Source: Selaginella moellendorffii
Taxonomy: Eukaryota > Streptophyta > Lycopodiopsida > Selaginellales > Selaginellaceae
Length of the DNA stretch: 64,000 bases
Reading direction: 5' to 3'
Assembly (NCBI RefSeq): GCF_000143415.4
Contig: NW_003314274.1
Span: forward strand, 1,966,623 to 2,030,622
Under the pieces are notes generated by a model. The model saw only the letters and a list, made by a program, of their open reading frames with translations. It ran no database searches and was not told the DNA's origin. Both the position numbers and the translations under genes were made by a program. Below, piece by piece: positions 11,330-21,898 of this stretch (position 1 is the first letter of the stretch; each line of letters starts with the position of its first letter).

Positions 11330-13348
11330 CTCAAGATAATATTAGTGTTAAAATTAAGTTTAATAATATTAATATTAATTTAATTACGAACATGCATTAG
11401 AAAGAGGGATTGAACCTCAGACCTTATGGTTAACAGCCACTCTGTCTAACCAATTAAGCTATTCTAGCTATATAATAATTAAAATGATAAAGTTAATATA
11501 AATGAATAAAACTAAAATATTCTAAAATATACTAATTACATTTATAAATCATAATTTTTCAACCAATAGGATATATATGTATTAATATAATTTACCTTTA
11601 ATTTTATCACTAAAAGTAAATAAATATTTAATTTACATCTAAACAACCATACAATATTTTAGCCATATACATAAGCATGATAAAACAAACTAGAAGTAAA
11701 CCTTAGCCTAGCTTCCTAACTATAAAGCATTTTAACTTTAAATTCCTATATCATAAAATATTTATAAAACATTTGTGGTTTGTATCATTCTCTTTTCTTT
11801 CATAAATTAGTCATAAATAATAACTTTAACAAGCTAAATAAACTTAATATAAAGTGAGTCTAAAGCAATATGGCCATGGAAAAAAAAATGTGCATATGGC
11901 AACACTAATATTATGACAAATGGCCACAAATGAAAGAAAATAATATAGCTTTCTTGCATGATAATAGGTATGAAAAAAAAAATGAGAATAGAGTAACAAA
12001 AATTTAAATCATAAAGCAATATGGCTAATTTTCTCCTTCCTTAAGAATGTTATCTAAATTATAATTAAAACATGAAAACATTTTCTTCATGTTGATCCTC
12101 AAATTTTTATGTAATTTTGTCTATAGAATAACCATTCTATTGAACCAAAAACTTTTTAATTTTTTTGAAGTGTGACTTTTGACCTAAAATATTAACTAAA
12201 CCAACTTTCTCAACATTAACCTTTAGAACTTGGATGATAGATTGATTCATGATATCAATAAAGTGTTAATACATTTTAATTTTACTCACATAAAAAGTTA
12301 AATAAATCTTTAAAATAAGTAGCAAATCCAAAGTGTATTTCTATAAATATTCCTGAGTTTATATCATAAAAGTTTAAGTATCATGCAACAAATTAAGATG
12401 GCTTTTGCATATCTCAGTGCATTTAAAGTATATTTCAAGGATCTGTTGTTTGCAATATGAAACAACTTCTTAATCATTACAGCGTAAAAAGTACTTTAAT
12501 AAAAGTGATGTTATTGAGCTAAAAACCTTCTATCACAAATGTGATTTAAAAATATTTATTGGTCAATTCTTTTAGACATTTTCCTTTTATTATCATAACA
12601 GTAAGAGATTAATAATTAGTCCCCTTTATTAGCCCTTCTTGTGCTAGTGGAGTTAATTAGATATTTCAAGTGGATATACATTGGGCAAGTATAAAGCATA
12701 TAAACACCCTTAGCTTAGTAAGGAGTTTTTATCTTGTTATGTTTTGCATTAACTAATGACAAAAACTATCACATATTAAACATAGTCTTTTAATATCATT
12801 ACATGATAGATTATTGTACCATCAAACACCCTCATTATCATGCTAGTGACTCCTAATTCACAATCTAAAACCATTCTATATTTGATACAAAGATTAAGTG
12901 AAATCCCAAAACAAGCTTTTATATAAAGGTTGTAAAGGGTTCCAAATGTATAACAAAGATAATGGTCAGAAGCATGGCCAATCACTTAAGATATTAGTCT
13001 GGCTCTTGTCAAGTTGTCTCTTTGTTTTGTAATTGACTTATAGATATCCACCTCTTTACATTAGACCACCAATATGTTAAAATTTTGTTTGACATTGTTT
13101 TGCATAGAAAAGCTAGATTTAATGAGTTATTGAGTGCATTTTAAACCCTCATTTCATATCATAATAGGTTTTAAATTCAACTCCAAATTCAAGTGCACTA
13201 CACTTTCCCAATACTTCAAAACTAGTAAAAGATATATTTATTAAGATTAAACAGTTAGAATTTATTGTTTAGCTTAGTAAAAGCAATTGTTGACAAAGAA
13301 TATTTTAAATTTGTATGATTAGTATAAAATAAGCTTCACTAATGTCAA
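11330..13348. other. AT-rich island without genes
   Basis: About 2 kb of strongly AT-rich sequence starts right after the helicase 3' end. I see no protein-coding frame of substance. A decayed tRNA-Asn-like sequence lies near its left edge, and a tRNA-Met-like remnant follows its right edge. Recurrent short motifs such as ctaaaatattctaaaatatac resemble the AT-rich islands near 37.4-38.2 kb and 41.6 kb, hinting at a shared old repeat family. Confidence 0.6.
11396..11468 (-). pseudogene. Decayed tRNA-Asn(GTT)-like sequence
   Basis: On the minus strand, 73 nt match a plant nuclear tRNA-Asn from end to end. It has a 5' GCTAGAATAGCTTAATTGG, an anticodon loop CTGTTAACC with GTT at 11434-11432, and a T arm GAGGTTCAATCCCTC. 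Compared with the tRNA-Asn I remember, most differences are C-to-T or G-to-A. They break pairs in the D stem and at both ends of the acceptor stem. This looks like a tRNA pseudogene or the head of a tRNA-derived element that has decayed, probably by cytosine deamination. Function as a tRNA is doubtful. Confidence 0.7.
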
Positions 13349-13410
13349 GCTCCGTCCAGAGCGTTGGTCTTATGACTCGAAGGTCATGAGTTCGAATCTC
13401 ACTAGGAGCA
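13349..13410 (+). pseudogene. tRNA-Met-like remnant with truncated D arm
   Basis: The sequence starts GCTCC and ends GGAGCA, giving five pairs of an acceptor stem. It contains an anticodon arm GGTCTTATGACTC and a complete T arm GTGAG-like stem with loop (ATGAGTTCGAATCTCAC). Only 62 nt long, it lacks most of the D arm. The loop aligns best with elongator tRNA-Met, with CAT changed to TAT. I read it as a truncated tRNA or a tRNA-derived element head. Confidence 0.5.
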
Positions 13411-13429
13411 CCTCTTCGGAGATACAAGC

Positions 13430-13720
13430 TTTCACAGCTTGATCGTTTTGTTGCAAGGCATTACACCGATGGGCGAGATGTGGTCTCCTACAGCACTAAC
13501 ACTTCTGCAAGCTGGAGTGTCTTCCCCAGCAACCTCAGACTTTGATAGGCTGATCACCACATCTGACTACGATCAGGTTGGCCTTGGTAGCAACCGGGTT
13601 AACGGGTTCTCTTGGATCGTCCAGCTGCCGCAGTTGCCTTGTCGCCACCAAGAATTTGATCCGCCCAGAACAAAGCCTATGAAAACTTTAGAATAGCGCC
13701 TGGGTGAAAAGCTGGACAGT
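13430..13720 (+). pseudogene. Decayed DUF26/ginkbilobin-like gene copy
   Basis: This stretch aligns closely with the intact DUF26 gene at 14.4 kb. Both contain matching blocks for the DQRDVV start, the LITTxxYDxVGxGSNRV core and the cysteine-rich end. Here the open frame switches and the signal peptide is missing. The cysteine motif is lost through frameshifts (the frame reads FSWIVQLPQLPC instead of the C-x-C region). The similarity continues downstream, so it belongs to a larger duplicated unit. Confidence 0.8.
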
Positions 13721-13779
13721 GAATTATAAGTGTGTTATGTAAAAGGTGAATGCCATGAATTTCCTAAGGTCCCATTTCC

Positions 13780-14060
13780 CTCGTTGTTCCAGTCTAGAGT
13801 AAGAGAGGGTGATTTCGGTCTGAAAATCTTCCAAGTGCTTCTATCCAGAGAATGCTGCGTGTCTTATTGTAAGATCTTGGCACCCTTCTATATTTTTCCC
13901 CGAAGATTTGGAGGCGCTGTGCTTCGGAATTGCTCAGGTAGCACTCTTTTACAAAATGTCTGCTACAACGAGGTCTCCATGCCCAAGCTATTTCTTAACC
14001 TTTTTCTGATGTCCAAAGCACTTGGTGCTTGTGTAAAGAGTTGAAGGAATTCTAAGCTCC
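13780..14060 (+). pseudogene. Short duplicated fragment related to the helicase pseudogene
   Basis: Blocks here match 15290-15640: tatttttccccgaagattt, ggaggcgctgtgcttcg, and aaaatgtctgctacaacgagg followed by a run ending in gatgtccaaa. The tgtctgctacaacgagg block also resembles the SAT-motif exon end of the intact helicase (9527-9545). No open frame survives. Confidence 0.6.
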
Positions 14061-14396
14061 ATTCACCTCGTCTTACGGCAGGCAGCGTTGCTGGTGGTTA
14101 ATATAATATTATTAATCAAATATATTTAATCTTAATATTCCCATCATTATTCAGGAAAACCATCAGCTGAACTCTTCCACATATATTATCGCATGCAAAA
14201 TGTCAAGGCTGCCGGCTCCAGCACTTTGAAATGTTCGTCGTCAACGAAAATAATCCTATAGTAGGCCATGTACTAATCCGTGTACGATGGACTTATCTTT
14301 CGCTAAAAGCATGCATCCCGAAGACTTGCCCCCTTAAATAGCGATGGCTTTGTGCTGAAATGGCATCCCTCCTCGCCAAGTATTTCCTACACTACA

Positions 14397-14756
14397 ATGG
14401 CCAAGAAGTTGTTTCTCCTTGCAATTGTCATTCCCTTGTTTGCAAGCCTGGTTGCAGGGAGATGCACCGATCAGCGAGATGTGGTCATCAGAAACCTTCG
14501 CACTTATGCAAGAGGGAGTGTCTACGGCAGCAACCTCAACCTTCTGTTTGACAGGCTGATCACCACAACAGGCTACGATCATGTTGGCTCTGGCAGCAAC
14601 CGAGTTTACGGGTTCTCCGAGTGCTATGGATCGTCCAACTGCCGCAGTTGCCTTTTGGCCGCCGTGAATTCGATCCGATCTGCAGCTCCCAGAGCAATAG
14701 GCGCTCGGATCTGCAAAGCTTTGTGCTACCTTCGTTACGAAAACTATAGAATCTGA
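14397..14756 (+). CDS. Secreted DUF26/ginkbilobin-2-like (Gnk2-type) protein
   Basis: A single exon from the ATG at 14397 encodes 119 aa. A clear signal peptide (MAKKLFLLAIVIPLFASLVAG) is followed by one compact domain of about 98 residues. The domain has the DUF26 order: an N-terminal cysteine (GRCTDQRD), LLFDRLITTTGYDHVGSGSNRVYGFSEC, then C-x5-C-x2-C, and an end with CKALCYLRYENY. Six cysteines suggest three disulphides. Single-DUF26 secreted proteins such as ginkbilobin-2 bind mannose and inhibit fungi, which is family knowledge. The first C-x-C spacing is 5 rather than 8, and one usual cysteine is absent. An upstream in-frame ATG exists, but it would bury the signal peptide. A TATA-like ttaaata lies about 60 bp upstream. 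Confidence 0.85.
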   Translation: MAKKLFLLAIVIPLFASLVAGRCTDQRDVVIRNLRTYARGSVYGSNLNLLFDRLITTTGYDHVGSGSNRVYGFSECYGSSNCRSCLLAAVNSIRSAAPRAIGARICKALCYLRYENYRI

Positions 14757-14849
14757 ACGGAGTGAAAAGCTAAATAAGAGGAGATGATGGCTTTAGCAAA
14801 AATATTATAAGTGTGTTATGTAAGGTGTTCGAAGTGAGAATTTCTTAGG

Positions 14850-15245
14850 ATCCTATTTCTCTCATTGTATTTTTCATGCTCCAGTCAAGAATAAGAGAGA
14901 TAAACTAAGCTTCTAGCGAAATACCATCAACACACTTGGGCAGGGAACAAGATTTCGAATATGTCCGCCTGAGTAACAGCAGTTCGCGGCCTAGAAACAT
15001 TTTGAGAATTTTCTAGGATCCTATTTCTCTGGAAGAGCTTGATCACCGCTTACGAAGTTCATGGTAGCGGCAAGAACATTTTTTCATGCTCCAGTCAAGA
15101 GTAAGAGAGATAAACTAAAGCTTCTAGCGAGATACCATCAACACACTTGGGCAAGGAACAAGATTTCGAATATGTCCGCCTGGGTAACAGAGTCTGGAGA
15201 CAGACTTCGCGGCCTACCACGCCCCAGAAACATTTTGAGAACATA
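14850..15245 (+). repeat. Tandem repeat of about 200 bp in the DUF26 downstream region
   Basis: Two copies share ttcatgctccagtcaag, taagagagataaacta, agcttctagcgaa/gatacc, atcaacacacttgggca and aagatttcgaatatgtccgcc, ending at cagaaacattttgaga. They start near 14868 and 15083. The second copy is longer by a short insert. The repeats are flanked by copies of gaattttctaggatcctatttctct. Confidence 0.75.
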
Positions 15246-15289
15246 TAATTGCTGAAGACATTTTGAAAGTTTAGGGTTTCGACAAAGCC

Positions 15290-16310
15290 CAGTCCTGGTG
15301 AGTTTTCGGTGTGGAAATCTCAACTTCTATCCAGAGCATGCTGCGTGTCTCATTGTCCTTGCTCCAGCGTTGCCAAGAGGCTCATTTGGAAGAAACTTTA
15401 AGATCTTGGCATCCTTCTTCGTCTATATTTTTCCCCGAAGATTTGTGGCTTTCCTACACCTGGAGGCGCTGTGCTTCGCACACGCTACGGGAATAATTTA
15501 TCTCCAGGTGAATGCTACTATAACGACTAACAAACGTTTGTTTTGCATGTTCCTGCGCAAGCACTCACTTACAAAATGTCTGCTACAACGAGGTAAAATA
15601 TGCCCAGGCTATTTCTTGATGTCCAAAACATTTGGTGCTTCTCAGTTTGTCTCTACTCGAGTTTTTATGTATTGTCTGGCCTCTTTCTATTTGCACCAGC
15701 AACTCGAGCCTCGTTTTGTTTGTCATTTCTCCAATCAATTTCTCACTATACGATCTGCAGAACTATGAGCGGTTACATTCATTGCATCGGTCGAACTGGT
15801 CGAGCTGGGAATGCTGAGGTAGCTATTTCTTTTGTAAGTCGCTCTCGTGCAGCTTCTCAATTGTCAGGAATTTTCAACCTCAAGAGTCTTCGAGCTGGAG
15901 ATTAGTTTGGCACTGGCCTGAAGTTTACACCCGAGGCGTAACGACTTGACAGAAGCTCGGGCGAAGAACTCTGAAAGATGGGAACGTATGTCTTTTTCGC
16001 TGCGCAGCTACTAAACCGTAAGACTTCAGCCTTTTCAGGATCCTCTGGCAGAGGGACGAGCGAAGAAATCTCCCAACGCTCGGACTTATACCAAGAAGTA
16101 AAGTCGATTGGCGTAAGCGCTCTGTTCGGGATTCGTTGTTTTGAGCGTTGACTCGGTGATATTTCTTGCAGAAAAAATGGAAAAAAAAAAAACAAAAAAA
16201 AAACAGAACGCGTGGTGGGAAATCTGGTCGGGCACAACTACCAGGCAGGTTTCATAAGAATGCACATTCGTCGAAGAGAACACATCAGCAGCAGAAACTG
16301 TGAATGCGGT
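15290..16310 (+). pseudogene. Pseudogene of the DDX56/Dbp9 helicase 3' half
   Basis: Several exons of the intact helicase can be recognised in order. These are a decayed SAT-exon end (15565-15600), the motif VI exon at 15766-15840 ([22 protein letters not shown], including its gtaagtc donor), the RGVT exon near 15930, and the final basic exon at 16170-16303 (cgtggtgggaaatctggtcgg and the HKNAHSSKRTHQQQ end). Introns are retained, so this is a DNA-level duplication and not a retrocopy. Missing exons, frameshifts and an A-rich tract at 16185-16205 destroy the frame. Confidence 0.85.
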
Positions 16311-16431
16311 AAGTGCTCTCTTTCGGACTGGCTCACGTGAAACTTTGCAGACTCGTTATTGGCACTGAATAAAAGGCTACGATATATATGCGCAGGAAAA
16401 AGTATTCTGGCGCAAGGAAGCCTATAATTCT

Positions 16432-18748
16432 TCAAGTGTCTACGAGCACTCGTTCTTCGTACTCACAGGGTTGAAGTGCATTTTCCTGTCAAGCAAAAGC
16501 GCGAGTCAGGAAAGGTAAGCCATTTACAAGTGAAGGACAAAAGGGACTTACTTCCGAGTATCTTAGGTGACCGGGTCTCAGCTTGCGTGATTTGACGGTG
16601 GCTTCCCATTTCGCGTTCTTTTGCTCGACCGAAGGAGACTGCGGAAGAGCCTTCCAGAGCCAGGAATGAGAAGGCGATTTCGGTGGCAGCAGCGGCGACG
16701 TTCCACCCGTCGGGGAGTTTGATCCGTTGTTTCTGGCCGGGGACTGTAGTGGCAACTCAAGCGTCGCCGGTCTGTCGAAGCCGGAGTGCGTTGAAGGTGG
16801 CCGGCTCCAGTGAACTTCTTTCTTCCTGGCCGGACTGGTTTCGCCATTCGCTACGGCGGCTTTGGAAGTCTCCTGATGGTTAAGCAACCATCCTGGACTT
16901 GGCGAAGTGGCAACGTTTTTATCAGCGGTCACCAGCAGGTTGGTTTCCAGCCGCTTCGCGAGAGTAGCAGGCACGACGAGCTCCGTAACTCTCCGCTGGT
17001 TGGAGTTCCTGTCAACGACCCATGGACAGAAGCCATCGTTCCTATACGGGTCCTCGGGAGGCTTGTAGTTCTCCGGCAGCCCCAGGAAGCCTTTGGCCTC
17101 GTGCAGCGGCGACACGGAGCCTCTATAGTACGAAGAGTTCTCGGGCTTTTGCGGACTCACCGGGGGCTTGTTGCCAAAGGTGCTGTCGCAGTCGTAGAAG
17201 GTTTCGTGGCTCTTCGGCGGCAGCTTTCGTGGGGAATCCAGCTTGGTCGCTGCTGCTTTACGAGGCTGGCGGTTTTGTTTCGGACGGGGGCACTTTCTAT
17301 CATCTTCCGTTTCGGTCTCGGAGGCCTCGCTCTGTGGACAACAACCGAATCAGTTCGCTCAAAAAGATGGCAGGAGTTGCGACAGAAAACAAGTATTTTA
17401 CCTCGTGACGTATGGTCAGGCCGCCGTTCACCTTCTTCACAAAGATGCTCGTGTGGAAGTCGTCCGTGGCGAACCGGTTACGGGCCCTGTCGCTGGAGCG
17501 TCTCAGTCTGGACGACGGATACTGGGGACGGAGGTGCCGGAGCGCGAACGAGAAGAAGCCGCAAGCTTTCAGCGCGAAGAAGTCGTCATGCTCGGTGGTG
17601 GTGGTGGTGGTGACGGCGGCGGCGGCGGCGGCGGCCTTGTCGGAGCTGCGAGGGATGCTACTGGCGAACTTGTACTGATACGTTTGGATCCTCTCCACAC
17701 TCGCCGCGACTTGGTTCCGGGGGCTGCTGGTACTGTGAGGACTACTCAACTTGGCCAAGTTGGCCTGCTGGGAATTGTTACCGCGCGGCTTGGGAGAGAA
17801 GGAGGAAACCAGCGGCGAGGCGAAGGGCGTGGACGAGGCGGACTCGTCGGCCATGGCCTTGGCAGCAGGCAGGAACCTGCGGAGTATGAAATCCCGAGCC
17901 GCCGGGTCGTCGCTCGAGAGATTGGTGGGCGACTTGCGATACGCTGGTGGATCTAGCCTCAAGCTTTCACTTTGCCGAGCGTCGGAGGACAATGCATCGT
18001 CTACCTGAACTAGCTGCTGCTGCTGCTCGTCCGACTCACCGGTGGAAGACGGGACGCCTTTGCTCTTGAAGAGCTCCCCAAGCTGCTGCCTTTGCTTGCC
18101 GCGAGGCGGCGAATCCTTGCGCAAATCCGGTGGTGGTGGCGACTTTTTCCTCTGCCTCGGCTGCCGCAGCGGCTGAGCTTTCACATCGGCTACAGAGTGT
18201 TTCCTCTGCTGCTCCTGTTGGTGGTGGTGGCGGTGGTGGCGGTGGTGGCGATATGAATCCGTGGTGGCGGGACGAGCAGGGGTCCAGGTGGTGGCTGTTC
18301 TTCCCGGGGGCAGTGAAGGCGAGGAGCATGAGTTTCGAGCAGCGGCAGCAAAGTCGGTGTTGGCAGCGGGAGGCTCGAACTTAGGCCGTCCGGGCGTCCT
18401 CTCCCATACAAACGGCACCGCGCCAGGACTCCTCAGCGATCCCCAGCAAGCGCCCTCGTCCTCGTCGTCCTCTTTACTCACCTGGGGGCTGTCGCAGAAT
18501 TCACTCCTTCGGTTCATCAATCCCCACCTTTGCTGCTGCTGCTGGAGGAGCTGATGCTGGTGGTGAGATTGCTGCTGCTGCTGCTGCTGCTGGATTTGCT
18601 CGTCGTCTGACGATGATGCCTCCAGGTGGTGCCTCCGGATCGACATGAGGGGTGCATTTAGATCCAACTTCTTCTCCCGGAGGAACTCCTGGGATTGCTG
18701 CTGCTGCTGCTGTAGGAGCTGCTGCTGGATAATGCTCGAGAACACCAT
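16432..18748 (-). CDS. DUF688-family protein with polyglutamine tracts
   Basis: Three exons (18748-17402, 17331-16552, 16485-16432) give about 726 aa. DUF688 landmarks are present: VPFVWERTPGRPK (about residues 114-126), AARDFILRRFLPAAKAMA and ACGFFSF near the middle, and GFLGLPENYKPP further on. The N-terminal 75 residues carry several glutamine runs, and a His-rich tract lies near residue 170. The sequence is basic, Ser/Pro-rich and largely disordered, with no membrane segment. The family is plant-specific and functionally unassigned, so I give no role. The last exon is inferred from a clean donor at 16551-16550 and an acceptor at 16487-16486. Without it, the frame would run to a stop at 16489. 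Confidence 0.85.
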
Positions 18749-20020
18749 CGCTGGAGTCTAGCTTCTACCAGGTAAGCAAATCTTTTCTTTTCTCCTTTTT
18801 TTTTTTCTCCTTCGCTACCTCATAGTCGTCAACGATTTCCTTCTTTTCCCCGATCCAGGAACAGCTACATTGATCCAAATCTCCATCGCTGGCTCTCGCA
18901 ATGCCGAAACTCTGGATCGATCAAGCGAAACACAGAAAAGAATAAGAAGAAGAGAGGTAAGTATTTCTATCCTCGTGGAGGTTTAATATATGTTTTCCTC
19001 CCAGCCAAACGAAGAAACACCAAGAGTGTGATCGCGAGGCGTAGCTCAACAAGGAACTACCACCGATTCCCATAGAACCTGCATTGCCCCCCCATCCCAT
19101 CGTGTGCATCGCTCACAACACAGATAAAATAGAAGAAGCGAACACCACAAGAACGAGAAAACTGGAAGAACGAAAAAAAAACAGAGAGTAAAAGCCGTCG
19201 GATATTCCGGCGATATAAAGCCGTCGGATATTCTGTCTGATCCAGACACGTGACGGGGATATTCTGGTCCGTCAACTTTGGCTGGCCCATGCAAGGAAAT
19301 TCCTGTGTGTGTAAAGGACCATGGGATTAAACATAGAAGATTGGACCAACCAAGTCGAGACACAGCATGCAAGGCCACAGTGTCTTACATGTGTAAGGGG
19401 GAACCAAGAAGCCTGTCATGGGCATTTGCAGTAATTATTTTTTCCTGAGGTTATTTTTCTCGTTTTTCCCTTTGTACGGAGATTGACAGTGGCTTTCGTA
19501 GATCTCCGTCCATTTTACTGCTGATTGGGATTTTCTTGATTTTGCTTTTGGGATTGCGATCGCCTACCAACCGTCCGTTCTTTGATTTTTTACCGACTGT
19601 TGAAAGCGCGAGCGGCGAGGCTCGCTCGCGTTACTCATCACGTACTGGATTTTGAGCTACCCGGGGGTGAATCGTAATGATCTTTTCTAGAATCTCACGT
19701 CGAGGCAAACGTAATTGGCGATTTAGATGTTAGCATGGATGAAATTGTTTTCTTATGGTTTTATTTTCTGTTGGAGAGTGTTTGGTGAAAAATAGCACCG
19801 GACCCACGTGAGAAATCACAAAACAAAGACCACCCAGTCGACCAGCGATCCATCAGTTAGGTTTGCAATTGAGGAGAAACTGGAAGGATTGGGATTGCTT
19901 GCACCCCAAAACCAATCGCGATCTGGGCCCTCTAGATTCGATCAATCGATTGATTTGCCACACTTCCTTGCTAATGCCGAGGGTGATGTCTCATGCCTTT
20001 GACGCCAAGCAACTTAATCG
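18749..20020. other. Upstream region of the DUF688 gene; no gene seen
   Basis: About 1.3 kb without a convincing frame. Probable 5'-UTR splice sites lie near 18770 and 18955. A short direct repeat, aagccgtcggatattc, occurs at 19192 and 19219. The inverted GC-rich stretch near 19608-19631 could fold. Confidence 0.4.
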
Positions 20021-20205
20021 TGTCAAGTCAATGCACAGTAGTCAACGCCACCGCAAAGACCAAACACTAAAGTCAACGTCCCCTTTAGAAGTCAACCACC
20101 GTGACGTTTACATTTTCCGTCGGTCAACTCCCTATTCCATGCTGAGCCACATCGGTCAACTAAAGCTAGATTTTTCAGTTAACATTTTGACCATAGTCAA
20201 CGCCG
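20020..20205. promoter_or_regulatory. Cluster of W-box cores (GTCAA/TTGAC)
   Basis: About nine GTCAA or TTGAC cores occur in some 185 bp, several in the extended forms GTCAAC or TTGACC. TTGAC is the core site of plant WRKY factors. The cluster lies in the 3' flank of the Tudor/G-patch pseudogene. A weaker version flanks the intact copy near 25.78-25.86 kb, so it may simply be a duplicated repeat. Confidence 0.35.
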
Positions 20206-21555
20206 AGGAATTTTTAGAAGCACTTCTCCTCTTCTTCCTTGCTGCGCACTGCCTGGGCCGTGCCGCCTCGGCATCGCCCAGCGCCTTGCCCAGCTTCCTC
20301 GTCACGGCCTCATACACCGATTTCTCCTTGCGGGCCATCTCCTCGAGCTTGGCCACCTTGCTCGCCAGCTCCTTGATCTCGTCCTGCTGCCTCACCAGCG
20401 AGCGCCGATCCTCCTTCGACTTCCCGGTCGCCTTCGCGGACGAATCCATCCGGGACGAGGACGAGAACTGGACGTTGATGAAGCTGAACACCTCTGCTTC
20501 CTCCAGTGCTTTGCTCGCGCGTCTCGCCTCGGCAAATTTCCTGTCCCGCTTCCTCTTGTCGCCGCGGGATTTCTTCTTTGCGTGTGGAGTGGACTCGCTC
20601 ACGAAGTCGAGGGATGTCTTTGGTGGCAGGGCTCGGACCCGGAGAGGTGTGAGCCCCTGGCCGCTTGTCCCAAGGCCAGAGCCTTGCTTGTATCCCATCT
20701 TGGCCATGAGCTTGGAACCCACTCCTCTCCAGTTGGCGAACTCCTGTCTGGGTTTGCTGGTATCCTGAGAAAGTCCCGATTCCTGGCAAGATTTCTTCGT
20801 CGTCGCTTGACTCGTCACTGCTGCTGCTGCTGCTAGTGCTTCTCGAATCTGTCACCGCTGCATACTCGCTGAGAGCTAAAGTTTCTTTTTCGACGATCGC
20901 TTTGCTGCCATCGTCGCTGAAAACCACATTCACCACTTGGAGCTGATCCACCAGCTTCTCGACTTCGGCATCACGCCAAAGACCTGTTCCATCGTCGGTG
21001 GAGCTGCAAGCCAGGACTGTAGAGCCGATCTCTATCTCTTGCCATCTTACGCCTGGAACCTGTTAAACGTGTCATGGAAAGTTCTCTCTCATTTTTTTAC
21101 CATGGGAGGAACGACAGCTTTAGCCATATCGGCTGCGCCCCTGGAAGAAGAAGCTGCAAATCTGCACACTCGGCCGGATGTCGTCAGTTTTTCATTCTCA
21201 AAAACCACTAAAACAACGAAAGAACTGGAATACAACATGCATTTTCTCATTTGTTGGCGTCAGAAAAGAAACACGAGCGTTTGTGCCATCTTCCATCAGT
21301 GTGTCGAAAGCGGCGTAACAACAAAGTGCTGCTCTCATTGTTGTTGTTGTTGTTCGTCTTTATTGCAAGCGAGTCATTCTTTCGACGAACCGAACTGGAG
21401 AAGCAGGCGGCGACGCTTGAGAGACAGCAAGCTTTCCTCGACCTCCTCGACCCTCCTCGACAAATCCTCTCGCAGCTACGTTAAGAAAAATACTTCCTGA
21501 TAACGCTCACAAAGATATACTTACCGCCTGATTCCCAGGTTCGTGGAGCACTGTG
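20160..21555 (-). pseudogene. Decayed copy of the Tudor/G-patch gene at 25.9-27.5 kb
   Basis: The block matches the intact gene in order and strand over most of its length: Tudor-region exon, LVDQLQVVNVVFSDDG segment, serine-rich DESSDDEEILPG, G-patch (KLMAKMGYKQGSGLGTSGQG), KKKSRGDKRKRDRKF and the C-terminal coiled coil. Small deletions and frameshifts break it, for example between GIGTFSGYQQT and the G-patch, where two different frames are needed. Introns and the 3' flank are included, so it is a segmental copy and not a retrocopy. Confidence 0.9.
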
Positions 21556-21898
21556 GGAGCGACATTCTTACAAGCCGCGACACGAGACGATCCGCGGGAG
21601 AGGCTTCGCAACACCGATGACACGATATCGGCCCCATGGCAGATTGGAGTCCAGCCGATCGAATTGTCCCGCAGTCTCCTCGGGTGTTCGGGCCGCCGCC
21701 TCCCCGCGTGCTCCAGCTGAAGTTCTTGCCAGCGTAGTCATTCTTAAGCTCCGATCAGAAGGAGGCGGGGAGTGTACGAGCACTAAATTCAAAATAAAAC
21801 GTCTTTACAATCATGCGTGGATTTGGAAGACAGACTTTTCATGGAACATATTGAAACTATAATATTTTTAGACTATACCAGTGCTAGAATATTCTGCG

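Noticed and set aside
21568-21792. 74-codon minus-strand frame upstream of the decayed Tudor/G-patch copy
   Set aside because: It has no recognisable motif and no partner exons. It lies where the duplication ends.
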